Shown piece after piece: positions 24,527 through 35,779 of a stretch of DNA of 64,000 nt. The notes below the pieces were generated by a model. The model saw nothing but the letters and a program-made list of their open reading frames with translations. It did no database searches and was not told where the DNA came from. Numbering within the stretch: position 1 is the stretch's first letter; the number at the start of each line of letters is the position of its first letter. The stretch is from NCBI GenBank assembly GCA_964036045.1, contig OZ038387.1, forward strand, positions 19,716,348 to 19,780,347, given 5' to 3'. The stretch is from Eutreptiella sp. 'Long Island Sound 2002' (taxonomy: Eukaryota; Euglenozoa; Euglenophyceae; Eutreptiales; Eutreptiaceae). A program made the translations under genes and the position numbers.

Positions 24527-26070
24527 TGGGCTCTTGGGTGCTCCCAGCATGCATGCATTGAGAGGTGCTGCGGAATGGACGAGATTTTCAGCACTTCAGA
24601 CCACCTTTTTGCCCAACTTTCCATGGCAGAGGTGTGTGGAGGGTTTTGCATGAGCATTTGCTTGTGGCCATGCGCCAGCTGTGGAAATCTGTTTGAGCTT
24701 GGTTTTTGAGCAGCACCAAAACTGTGCACTGACACATACGTTTTGCGTGTCACTGTCGCAGGCTGCTCAGAGGGTAACACCACTGCTAATGCAGCAACAA
24801 TTGCGCCCTGGGGCAATCAAATTCAACTGCACTTAGGCACACACAACTGTGTCAACTGTGTGGTGTGTGAAATGCCGTAACGTCATCTGCGCATTCGTTT
24901 GCAATGCTTCCCTCAAAGCATGCATTGCATTCAGGTCGCAGTATTTTATTCTGGCATCATTGTTTTTGGTTTGGGGAAATCAAATTGCTTTCACAATCTA
25001 CATCGTGTGGAGTATTTGTCAAATGCAAAGTCCTACATCAGAACCTGTGTCTGTAACAGCCAGCCAGAGTGCGATGTTGGGGTTGTGTGGAGAACTGAGC
25101 AGCCATTTTGGCGTGATTGGCTGGAAAAGAGCGGCTGACCCCCCCCCCCCCCTGCTCCTACACATGCTCCCACTAACCCATTACCCCATAATCGAACCTC
25201 ATTAGCGTGCTTATATGCCAGAGTGTCTATGATGCCCTGAGTCTTGTAAGCCCTGGAGATTGCTTTGATTTGTTGTTGTCTCTTGAAAAATGTCTGTTTC
25301 AAAGAATATTTGAGTGTTCGTGCATATCTGCTTTCTCGTTATATTGTCCGATGTATGTCTTGTATGTGCTGTATCAGCCCAGGTGCATGCTGTGCATGTT
25401 TTTTTTTTGTGATTTTCCACCATGTTGCATGTGCTATTTGCAGCTTGTTGCAATTTCTTCGCCCCACCCACGGAAATTGGGCCATTTCAAGGGGTTTTCG
25501 AGCCAGCTGCTTGTAGTGTGAGCTCAGGCTTGGGCATGCAAATGATGCACAGCATTTATTCCCGCTGATGCTGACAGAAGCCTTTACTGCTGGTTGAGCT
25601 GTTGTGCTCATGTTATGTCCAATAGCAGATGTACTGTTGCAGTGTTCAGTCAACAACCAAATCGTCTGCCAGTGGCATTTGACACATGCATGTCTGGGAG
25701 CTCATGACAGATTTACTGCTGCTGTCATTATTATTTTTAGTATATCGTTTTTCGACAGTTTTGCTGGTTTCGTGTGATCCACCCACGCTCCTCAACACTG
25801 TGGTATTCATTGGTTCATTCATTTGTGGGGTTTGTTCTGCAGTGATACTTGGCACAGCGGAACAAGTCCCAGATGGGTGTTGTTCGTCCATTCTGTGGAG
25901 TGTGTACAAGAGAGATGGATTGTGTGTCTCCCCATATTATGCAGGTGTGCACAGGTCATAGCTGCGCAGTAGCAGAGATACTGCTTCCATTGTTGTAGCT
26001 TGCCAGCTGAATTGTGAAGCATGGGAATGTTCACAGACCGTTCATCTATTTTGGAAGATAAAGGCAAGTT

Positions 26071-26980
26071 AGGGGCTTAAGTGCAGTGCTCGCGCAGTGC
26101 GACTACTTGGGCACCTGGCTGTACTAGAAACCCATATTTTGACCCCGAGAGGGCAGGGAGCCATATTGATCTCTCCCCACCATGGGGACCCGGAGAAGGC
26201 AGGGGTGGTGTAGCCATATTGATCTCTGGAGGGGATCTGGTACTGAGTTGCATGAGTACGTGCGTGCACTCTTGCATTTGCAACAATTTTTGATTCGAAG
26301 ACAAGTGCGGTGCCGAGGCTACATCATCCTGCCTTCTCGGGGTCCCCATGGTGGGGAGAACCCAACCTAGAAAGGAGTGGATGTGGTGAAATGAGTAACA
26401 AGCGTGTGAAAAGGGTCGGAAATGGGTGAAACCCGGTGAAACTCCAAACCAAAAATGCCACATTCCCAATGTGGAAGAAGCATCAAAACCTGCTGTCAAA
26501 CAACAATGATTCCCAGAGTATCACAGAACACGTACTTGCACATGTATTGGTTGCACCTACACAGGAGGACAATGGTGATGAGGACCGTGAGAAGATGTCT
26601 ATGTGTGACAAGTGTCACAGTGTGACAATTGCATTGACACACACACACACATGTGACAATTTCATAGTGCTTTAAGTCTGCAACTGTGTCATGTTCTGCA
26701 CACAAGTTGCTCATTCTGATTTTGTGCTTAGTGGACATTCGAACAGAAAGAAGGATATGTGTTGTTCAGGGTGGATACCCGGGGTGGCGACCATTGCTGT
26801 TCATGGCTGTCCATATTTTGCACGATGTCTTTTGTGAAGGGAAGGTAGTTTGCAACAGTTCTTGAGCTAGGGTGGTTAGTGGGGTCGCCTAATTTTAAGG
26901 CCGTTTGGAAGAGGCGTGCCTGGGGGCTCTTTGGGGGGAACATAGTCTAGCACACAGTGCGCACGCAGTGCACGGATTCC
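26071..26980 (-). repeat. Dispersed element, minus-oriented copy
   Basis: Its ends match, in reverse complement and in the same order, the block at 35780-36570. The segment 26826-26975 matches 35795-35960 (shared words gagcccccaggcac, agctcaagaa, gttgcaaactaccttccctt). The segment 26071-26135 matches 36477-36545 (atgggtttctagtac, gcccaagtagt, cactgcgc). Both copies carry cgcgca-type alternating repeats. The interiors differ, so this is a family of non-autonomous elements sharing ends or a diverged element. Confidence 0.6.
26175..26359. repeat. 31-bp inverted repeat
   Basis: 26175-26205 (ctccccaccatggggacccg and on) and 26329-26359 are reverse complements with one mismatch, bracketing about 123 bases. 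It could form a stem-loop or mark a small element nested in the dispersed repeat. Confidence 0.8.
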
Positions 26981-29029
26981 CTCTTAGCCACTGGGTAGCC
27001 ACCGCTTCATGGGGAAATGCCTGCTATATCTGCCTGCTGTGGTGAACTGCGAATTCTGAAAATGTCGAGTAGCACAAAACCATTTGTCCACCTGGTAGAA
27101 GTTGGGGTTTAAGGCAAATGACCACTATGTTCACCAACCTGATGATTTTTCTGGATATGGATGCCACTGCAGATTGATAGCGTCCTGCTTTGTGATGATT
27201 TATCTCATGATTTACTTTCATCTCTGCTCTCATGTACCAGTATACACAACTGGCTGCAGTTGCTGGCCGTGGTGGCCAAGACACTTGCTGTTGAGGTGAC
27301 GAATTGAGTCTTTGGTGTCGCCACAGCCTGCATCTGGCAATGTGCAGACAGTATCCCCAAAGGATATTTGCTGGATTTGCTTCATTCTCCTGGTCACCAT
27401 GGTGTTTTCTTTCCGGTCCCATTCAAGAGCTCCTCTGGCCTAAATGTTTTTGTTGGTATGAATAATCTGTGATTAATATGTCCGAGACTGAGTGATTCAA
27501 AGGGAGACTGATTTCAGCCACTTGAAGTTTTTGGTGGTTCCATATTGTTGCTCATGAGTAAGGTATGGTGTTTCTTTTTTGAAAACCCAAACCTCCCGTT
27601 CGGAGCTGGGGGCTATTGTGCGTGTGGCCCAAAAATAGAAGGGGGGGGATGGAAGATGACTGCATGGCGATGAGTGACCCCTGTTTGTTCAGAGGCCTGT
27701 TTGCAAAAAGATGGCTAGCTTTTATTCTTTATCCTTATTTGTATTTACATTACCAGTTGTATTGTTCTTTCTGCAGCACCAGCATGTGACATGTGTGTTT
27801 TTTTTTTTGTCCCAGTGCCCTGTTCTGTCACTTTTTGCAGACAATCCAAAGGACGCTGCTGGGGTAGGGTTGTTGAAACATGTTTTTTGTTGTATTGGGG
27901 ATACGAGGTCAACAAATAGTGATCTAACCAGCAATGGTTTCAGATTTGCAAAGAGCACAAATGTGCAACAAACTAGCTGCACCAAATGTGTTGTGATGCA
28001 AATTGCAGTTCCATGCAAATTGCTGTCCAAATTTGCACTACAATGCAACACCTAGATGTGGTGTGATGGCTGCAATGTGTTGCGGTGAATATGATGCTTT
28101 GTATGGCACCCATCCAAATTGATGTCTTTGATAAACAGTAAATGTTCTCTCGTGCTCCATGGTTATTTTCGTCATTTTTGTATGATTTTTTCTCTTTTTA
28201 ACATGTCAATTGATTTTTGTTGTCGCATAATAATTTCAAAAAAGTTAAATGGCTCTGTTGTGGAGATTCATATGCATGCAAGTTGTTTCATGCAGAAAGA
28301 ATTAGTGTTAGTTTTGTGTTGTTTTTAATTGTTTTCAAATTGTCCCCTGTTTTTGGCTTAAGTCCGAAACCCCGAGTGCATGCCAGTAGCCCACAGGTGA
28401 TGTCCATTTTTCCGGCTCCAAATGAGTTGGATATATTTGGTTGACAATGGGGTTGCTACTTTGTTGGGAGGTACAGTTTCATGTTTGTATTTTTCAAAAC
28501 AATCAATGGTTTTGCCATGCAAATGTACATGATAAAAAATTATGCAAGAACCAGTAAAAATGGAACACCGGAATGTGTTTTTTTTTAGTTGTAGCTTTCA
28601 AGGATTGGATGTGCTGTTTCGCACCAAATGGTGCAAAGACATGAAAAATATCGCTAAAAATGGAGGGGAGATGTGAGTATTCTTTAGCTAAAAAGTAGTA
28701 CCTAAAATGGTATTTTTCAACAATGCTAATGCGACATGAATTTTCAAGCCCATTCACATTTTTGTTGCTTTATGTTTGCTTTTACTATTGTTGCGTCGTG
28801 TATTTTGTTTTTGTTTTGGGTTCGTGTGTAAGAGCCTGCACGTGTAATTTTTTTTGTTGTTGGGATGTGTACAAAAAAATGTCACACCGCATACTTTTCT
28901 TTGTTGCCAATGTGTGTGTAGGTACGTAGGTAGGTAGGTAGGCAGGTCGATCCCTGGGTAGGCAACCACAGTCTTTTAATGTGGCCCTTATGACGAGCAG
29001 GCCGAGGGTCCACTGCAGAACTTCGCTGA

Positions 29030-29450
29030 AGATCTCACTTTCACCTCGAAATGTACCATCGGGTGGCACCATGGCATGGTACATGCTTTATTCAACACCC
29101 GTTTGCCATCTTTTGATAGTCCAATCGCCATGAAAGAACAACGGCCCTCATCAGAAACACCTACTTGGCGCAGTGGCGATCGTCTTGAGCTTTCAGGACG
29201 ATTGTCCTGAAAACAGCCCCAAAACGGCCATTTTTGGACACTAAATCGGCCATCGAACAGGCTAGACGGCTTGAAACGACACGAAATCTGTTTGTGGTGA
29301 TGCGCGTTTGCTCCTCGGTCATTTTGAGCTACTTGGATGCCGGTTTTGAGCCACGGTGTGGTTGCAAGGACTTTTTAACCGCCTGTTGCTACTACTTGGT
29401 GCTGCTGCTACTGTTGCTGTTGCTTGCTAAAATGTGTTGCTCACCCTTGG
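29030..29450 (+). repeat. Repeat arm 1 (inverted partner at 32775-33190)
   Basis: The two arms match in opposite orientation over about 410 bases (shared words acatgctttattcaa, gggccgtt/ggccctcat, cgatcgtc, ctagacggcttgaaacg, ggaccctaaaaggtggt). Arm 1 leads directly into ORF1-like coding sequence, which suggests it is the 5' region of a retroelement. Similarity stops at acag on both sides. Confidence 0.7.
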
Positions 29451-29485
29451 ACCCTAAAAGGTGGTCTAAAACCTCAACAGGATAA

Positions 29486-30110
29486 CCCACTCATTTACAG
29501 TGAGCTGTTTTCTCTGCTTGAGGGAAACGGAAGTAGGTTGCCAGAAGACCACTACCGAATCATCCTCACCTCATTCTCAAACATTCCGAAGCTCATTCTT
29601 TACGTGGTTCGGAACAGGCAGCAATGCTTTAAGAATCTGGTGAGTGAAGGTCAGAGTGTTGAGGAACATCTGTTTGATGGCGAATTGAAGGCCATCATTT
29701 TCGTGAAAATGCCCGCAAGCACGGGTGCTTCGTTGAAGCAGGAATAGTCCAATGAAAAGGTGAAGCCCTGGTGGACTAAGGTCACCAATTTCCCTGCAAG
29801 TATGGGCCGTTTTCAGGTCAAAGATGCCCTAAAAAAATGGTCTCGTTGCAATTATTCCCAGTACAAGGAAAAGAACGGTGTGTGGAGATTGAAATTCATG
29901 GAGAAAGAAGACGGGGATAATTTTAATGAAGTGGTTAACCGAGGTGTCTCCTTTGGAGGAACTCGGCTTGTGGCGAAGCCATGGGTTTTCAGCTTCACGC
30001 CCACTGAATTGTGCGATGATTTGGAAAAATTGGCGGATGCCAATCATCGGCAATTCCACGACCGATTGAGCCGAAATGCCTCTCTAAAGGTGGGAATGCG
30101 AAGAATGTAA
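29486..30110 (+). pseudogene. ORF1-like retroelement fragment with an in-frame TAG
   Basis: One frame runs from 29486 to 30110 and is broken only by TAG at 29745-29747. Coding character continues across it (before: PASTGASLKQE; after: SNEKVKPWWTKVTNF). The second part contains VWRLKFMEKEDGDNF and GGTRLVAKPWVFSF, the sort of sequence seen in RNA-binding ORF1 proteins of plant-type non-LTR elements (DUF4283-like). The assignment is by eye. No reverse transcriptase follows, so it is a truncated or rearranged copy. Confidence 0.45.
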
Positions 30111-30239
30111 ATAATACACAGTCAAAAGACTGTGCCATTTGTTTGTTGTTCGGTCACACTAACCGTGCCAAGTCACGGAGATTGAATTCTCTTGAGGTCG
30201 CGCTCCGGCTCTTTTCTCATGGGATCTAGAGCTTCGTAA

Positions 30240-30540
30240 CTCCACAAAGCGGCTCTCCACGCATGGACAAGGGTGTGACCGCTGGTGTGGCTCGGTGTCC
30301 CACATCAAGGAGGGTATGGCCCCACACAAATGCTAGCTCGTGTGTCCTGCTTTTGGACAGAGCCTCTAGAGGCTCACCAAACACTAGGCGTATCCTTTTC
30401 CCCGGGGTTTCTCGAGCCCCGGGTATGGAGGTTGCGAAGGGGCGTGGTTTTTGCCCCTTCCGCCGTGTGTCCTAAGCAGCGAGCACTGCATCGGTTTACC
30501 TGTAGGGTCCGGGACACGTTTGCGTGGGTCTTCGATGCCA
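30240..30540 (+). repeat. Diverged repeat, copy 1 (copy 2 at 31480-31780)
   Basis: Both copies start ctccacaaagcgg and end with similar words (ccgggacacgtttgcgtgggtc and ccgggtcacgtttggctgggtc). They share a gaggctcac/ggggttcac block. Each is followed by G/T-rich low-complexity DNA, 30580-30900 being a degenerate ggtatgctggt repeat. Non-coding. Confidence 0.5.
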
Positions 30541-31479
30541 CCCTAGTTGCCTCGGCCCCCTCTGTTATGTTCCGGGCTTCCTACTACTTTGGTATCAGCT
30601 TGGTATGCTGGTATGGTGCTGCGGTCTGCGGTGGTATGTTTTTTATGCCTGGTACGCCGGTGCAGAGTTGTGCAGTGGTTGGCTTGGTACGCTGGTGCTT
30701 TGCTGTGTTGTGCCATAGTCGGCTTGGTGTGCGGGTGTGCCGTAGTGGTGCTATGTTGTGCCCTGGCTGGTGTTTTGTCATTTTGCGGTGTGTTTGGCGG
30801 TGTTTCGCCATTTTGCGGTGTGTTGAGCGGTGTTTTGATGGTGTGCCGTGTTTAGTTGTGGTCATCTTGCCGTGGCCGGCTTGGTACGCCGGAGCCGCGC
30901 CGTGATGTGCCGTGTTGTGGTCTTCGTCCTCACTGTTTGACAGCTTGCATGACGCGAGAACACACATCTCAGTGTCGAAGCCCTGTAGGCTGCATTCCAA
31001 CAGTCCTAGGGGCTCCGCTGTGTTGTGCAAAGGTAAAAATGTTACCGCTTGACAAGGGTACATAACCCTGCCAACCACGAGAGGTTCCTGCCTGCAAGGA
31101 GTGTTTTTCTGTCACATAGCCTTGGTCACCACTCGTACTCTCAGTAACGTCGCGGAGGTGGACTCTTAACTTGGGCAACTTTAGCATCTGTGTAATGTGG
31201 TAGCCCCTGAGAAGTCCATTTTAGTGGCTGCTCTATGTTAACTGGATATTAACAACAAACAATGATAGCGGCTGAAGATTTCTCTAAAATCACAAAAAGA
31301 AAAATCCTTGGGCAAAGCAAATCAAAATTTGCACAACCCCCAACCAAGACGAGGCAAGTAGATTGGTAGGTGCACTCGGTCGTGGAGAGGCGCCCCATGG
31401 TTCCCCCTCGCATCGCTCTTGTAACGGTACAAGAAGAGGCCCGCGCTTGAAGATCCCGCCAAACCTATCTGGTGGCCCT

Positions 31480-31780
31480 CCACAAAGCGGCCCCGGGCAA
31501 CACCGTGAGGGCTAGTTGCCGCCAGCGTGAGGAACTTACCACGCCGGGAGGGTTTGCCCCCGTGCTTGCGCACGGCCCCTCCTTTTGGCGGAACCCTAGG
31601 GGTTCACTTGACTTCCTGGCGTATCACGTTCCCAAGGCATACCGGCGGCATTGTGTTGATAGTTGGGTTCCGAGGTGCTTGGGTGTCACACACTCCGCCC
31701 CGAGCCCCAAAGTAGCGCGGGCCTTAGGATGCAGCCTTAACCCCGGACTCCGGGTCACGTTTGGCTGGGTCACCTGCATG
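31480..31780 (+). repeat. Diverged repeat, copy 2
   Basis: Partner of 30240-30540, in the same orientation. It lies between two retroelement-derived pieces, so both may be parts of the same element family. Confidence 0.45.
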
Positions 31781-31988
31781 GTGCGGGCTGCTTCAGCGCC
31801 CGGGCTATAGACATTGGTTTTGTTATGGTTGTGCGGGTTCTACCTTTGCGCCGCCAATCCTGGCTGCGGGTTGTGGTGTGTGTGTTTGAGTTAGGGTTTT
31901 GCCTCAACCCTGCCAATCCTAGTTCGGGTTTGTAGTGCGTTTGTTTCGTTACGGGCTTTGGCCTTTGCCCCTCCAATCGTGGCCTCTA

Positions 31989-32605
31989 CTATTGATCACA
32001 TCCCTCGTACTCCTGATGTACAATTTCCGAAGAACCCTCCTCGTCCTCCCGCTGCTCCCTCAGACCTTTTTCGCCCAGATTCCCATCGTCATTTGGGGCA
32101 TCTTCGCCCTCCATCGACACATTGTCATAGTAATCTGCGTCGGAACCAGAAACCCATGCACTGAGCGAAACGACTTGAATGAGCATTCCAGTGACCATAT
32201 GATCCTTTCCCTCGTCCACCTTTCGTGCCCTGGGATGTTCCCTTGCCTTTGCCAGCATTGATTCCCGTGGAATTTCCTGAGAATTGGCCACTTGATTGGC
32301 CTTTTCTCTTGAAAAATTGCCTTTTCCACCACTTCCCTTGGCGGAATTGGACTTTCCATTTCCAATTCTAAAATTTTCTGGAGTGCGTCCCTAGCTAGAT
32401 TGGCCCTGGTTTCCTTTACCTCTAGAAGTCTGCGGGCCGCTGCTGCCTTTACCTTTCCCACTAGGGGCTGTTTGGCGATTCTAATCCACTTTTTTGGTGG
32501 GAGCCTTGGGCGGATCCTTGCTTGCTTCTTGAGCCACTCTCTCCGCGTCGTTCTTATGTCACCATTGATTCTCCGTGACACGTGTGTGTTTGAGCCGTGT
32601 TTCAA
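31989..32605 (-). pseudogene. Frameshifted charged protein, probably retroelement-derived
   Basis: A basic, helix-like segment (32605 to about 32290, containing KVKAAAARRLLEVKETRANL) continues in another frame (32291-31989) as an acidic segment ending DEEGSSEIVHQEYEGCDQ. A one-base shift near 32290 joins them. It follows repeat arm 2 in the same orientation, as the ORF1-like fragment follows arm 1, but the proteins are not visibly alike. Function unknown. Confidence 0.4.
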
Positions 32606-32633
32606 GACGATCGGCCTGACCGTAGAGGCACGT

Positions 32634-32735
32634 CTCTAAAGCAAGCGGTCTTTCTTCCACGGTGATTTCCAATGCGTTACGCAAAAATAGGACCCAGGTC
32701 GGTCCTAGTTTGAATCTTGATTACCGAGCTAGGTT
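32634..32735 (-). repeat. 100-bp direct repeat, copy 1 (copy 2 at 33245-33342)
   Basis: Both copies share aagcaagcggtctttcttcc, gtgatttccaatgc, ttacgcaa, taggaccca and tcttgatta. They flank repeat arm 2 on both sides, which suggests that arm 2 sits inside a duplicated or inserted unit. Confidence 0.75.
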
Positions 32736-32774
32736 TACGCTGTCAAGTTTTGATACCACCTTTTAGGGTCCTAG

Positions 32775-33190
32775 GTTGAGCAACATATTTTAGCAAACAA
32801 CAGCAGCAGCAGCAGCAGCAGCCACAGCAGCAGCAGCAGCAACAACAGGCCGCCAAAAAGTCCTTGCGACCACACAGTGGCTCAAAACCCGCATCCAAGT
32901 AGCTCAAAAATACCGGGAGCAAATGCGCATCTCCAAAAACAGATTTCGTGCCGTTTCAAGCCGTCTAGCCCGTTCTGCGGCCGATTTAGTGTCCAAAAAT
33001 GGTCGTTCTTGGGCTGTTTTCACGACGATCGTCCTGAAAGTTCAGGACGATCGCCGATGTGTCCAGTGGGCATTCGCAATGAGGGCCGTCGTTCTTCCAT
33101 AGCGATTGGGCTATCAAAAGAATGCAAATCGATGTTCAATAAAGCATGTACCATCCCGTGATGCCATACAGTGGTCCATTTTGAAGTGAA
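32775..33190 (-). repeat. Repeat arm 2, with CAG repeat
   Basis: Inverted copy of 29030-29450. It includes a CAG-type repeat at about 32801-32848, where arm 1 has a matching but shorter gctgctgct tract (29400-29425). The CAG expansion is therefore within the element. Confidence 0.7.
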
Positions 33191-33244
33191 AATGAGCCGT
33201 TTTTGAGCCGCGATTCACGAAAATCGTCCTTACCATGGAAGCAC

Positions 33245-33342
33245 ATCTGCAAAGCAAGCGGTCTTTCTTCCACAGTGATTTCCAATGCCTTACGCAACAC
33301 TAGGACCCAGCTCGGTCTTAGTTCGAGTCTTGATTAGAGAAG
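33245..33342 (-). repeat. 100-bp direct repeat, copy 2
   Basis: See copy 1 at 32634-32735. This copy abuts the 3' end of the gag-like pseudogene. Confidence 0.75.
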
Positions 33343-34147
33343 TGTTGCCCTGTTGGTGTAGGATCTAATCGAGGTATCCCGGATGGGCCCTCCAGACACT
33401 CAAGAAGAGCATCAAGCTTCTCACCGTCACGGAGCTTATTCCTTCCAACCCACAGGGAGAATTCTCTCTTAAAAACAGCCCACCAGCGAAGATTACCATT
33501 GTATTTTTGTTGTTTTGCAATGGCTTTAAGCTTACCCCTCACAGGGTGGATAATGTCTTCAATGCCACCACCACCAGCCAAGATTGGGTTTACCTTGGCG
33601 GCATCTAAGGCGCCGATGGCACCCAAATGACTCTGCACCAACAGCACCTGAGCAGTAACCGGTGGATCTGTGTACCCTTTTTCCATCAAAGTTTCCGTTT
33701 TTTCTTTCTTCCTGGCTTCCAAAACACGCTCACGATTTTTACTCTCGATGACTCTCTCTTTTAATTTTGTCCTGGTGATTTTCTTATCTTCCGCTCTGGA
33801 ATCTTCGGGGGGCGCGAGTGAAAACCTTGAGACACTGCATCGACTGTTGAACTTGCAGATCCGGCTGGCGGATCCTTCGGGAGAAAAGGGGAAGGAGCGA
33901 AAGTTCTTCCCATTGTAAAAAAAGAGAGAAGTCTTTCTTGATTAAATTTTATCTCCTCATTATCACGCTTAAGCGTGGCGATTTCCTTACGGCACGAACA
34001 GTGGTGGGCACACGAGACATCAAAGGCCGTCTCAGACCGCGAGGCAATTGCCTCTCGTCTTCGGACCACGTCCTCCTGTTCGTTGAGCCAGGACTTGATC
34101 GTGTTCGTGATGGGCGGATCCTTCGACTCCCGCTTCGCCACATTCAA
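33318..34147 (-). pseudogene. Gag/ORF1-like pseudogene, one frameshift
   Basis: 34147-33761 encodes a charged coiled-coil-like protein (KSWLNEQEDVVRRREAIASR) ending in a Pro-rich stretch. In the next frame, 33722-33318 continues with LMEKGYTDPPVTAQVLLVQS and KREFSLWVGRNKLRDGEKLD. Upstream of 33722 that frame reads RTKLKERVIESKNRERVLEA, overlapping the end of the first frame, so a single-base shift near 33765 splits one protein. It probably derives from a retroelement; no RT domain lies nearby. Confidence 0.4.
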
Positions 34148-34365
34148 GAAGGCCTTAGAAAGAACTTAGAGGTTAAGGTGGAGGTGCACATGGCACAAAC
34201 GGAGCAGGCGCATATGGAGCTCACTGCGGCGATCCAAAGTCTCCGGGATTCGCGAGTTCCGCCGCCCCCAGCCATGTCCAGCGACCGGGCCGAGCCTAGG
34301 GCACCCTATGGGGCAGATTATGATCCAACGTCCATCCACAACCAGAAAAACATGTTGGTAAACAG

Positions 34366-34769
34366 CTACCCCCCCCCCCTTTGTATAAGCTACGCCAAAG
34401 TCCCAAATTAATACGGTCCCTACGCCTAAGGTAGCTTGGACACGGGCGTACCATGCGCGCGACACATATCACTACCGACACCGGGCGCCCAGGTTCAAAA
34501 AGAGAGGATTGCACGGTGAGCTGGTGCAAGCAAGGGGAATATAATGCACAAGGATACCAAAAATCAGAGCTATGTGGGTTCAAGTGGGCAAACACTCACA
34601 ACAAATGTGTCCATGACTCTATGCGACTCGCAAATCCGTCACCAAACCCATGTCTTATGTGGCTGCACTCCGTTTGGTTCCGAATTAAAATTAGGTCCCA
34701 AATTAATACGGTCCCTACGCCTACTGTAGCTTGGACAAGGGCGTAGCTTATACAAGGGGGGGGGGGGTA
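34366..34769. mobile_element. MITE-like element with C-run/G-run terminal inverted repeats
   Basis: The left end reads cta, about C11, then ttgtataagctacgcc (to 34396). The right end (34740-34769) is its reverse complement, ending in a G-run and tag, with one inserted T on the left. Inside each end lies a direct copy of cccaaattaatacggtccct (34403 and 34699 onward). There is no coding capacity. No target-site duplication is obvious. Confidence 0.55.
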
Positions 34770-35779
34770 GGATGATATCATTGCTCATCATGCTGCAGAC
34801 TCTGTTGTTGGCGTAAGCAATCACGTCACCTGAGGGGGTACAGCAGCACAATCCAATTTCTAACCCTGGTTGTGAACAGAGGGTGGAACAAATCCCTTGC
34901 ATCCCTCATCTACCCTACCCATGAGCAGTGGGTGTACCTTGGCATGATATGAGCTGATGAGTGAAAAGAAGGGAGACTCACTAACAGAGGCAAGATGGGG
35001 ACACAATTGGATACAGCAGAATGCACCACCTAGCACAACAAGATGATGGCACCTACAGCAGCACCAGCATGAAGCACAATGGTTTTTTGCTTTCCTTGGT
35101 CACTGAAATCGTTAAGTAAATCCTGACGTTCAGTAGAATGCTGCAGACGTGGGAAGGAAACCTGTTTTTTTGAATTGTACACCCACCAAAATATCCAGAC
35201 AGGGACACAGCCCCTGTTGCAAGTTTGGAGAGCGAGGATCAAGAATGAACATTGTGATGAGGGCTCGCCCAGGTGGGAAGGAAACCTGGACAGAAAATGA
35301 TTGCACAGCTCACCAAAGGATGGGGGGCGGTGAGGGTGTAATTACTCAAAACACACAAATTGAAAAAAGCTTGTAACCAATGCTGCAATCCAGCAGCGTC
35401 AAATATTCTCATCATTGGATTACTGCATTGGATCATTGCATTGCATCAAATAATTGTGTCCATGAGCATCTGATGTAATGTACATTAAATGGAGGCACCA
35501 GAGAAAACGGGAGATGGCAAACACATCAGCAATCGACAGAACTGCTCAGGCGCAAGTAAAACAGAAAATGATTCCGCATTCCCAAAGCTTTCCATGCCAC
35601 TGCTGCAGATCCTTGGCTTTTCTTCAGGCACACTTTTGCCAAGCACGCTCTTGCGTGAACAATAGAACCAATCAGGTATTACCTAGCACAGAAATTTTCG
35701 CCATGTGAAAACTTTGTTGCAAAAACTGCTGCAAAAACTTTTGTGGTATCAAGCAGGTTTGGAGAGAGGTGCAGAGTGT

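Larger units (their letters stand above)
24527..29029. other. A/T-richer region without a confident gene
   Basis: Open frames are short and dominated by Phe/Cys/Leu translations of T-rich DNA. The identifiable content is the dispersed repeat at 26.07-26.98 kb, a C-run at 25139 and a CA repeat at about 26638. Confidence 0.5.

Noticed and set aside
30285-31078. Overlapping ORFs on both strands (Cys/Trp/Val-rich and His/Lys/Thr-rich)
   Set aside because: Low-complexity G/T-rich repeat; composition explains the open frames.
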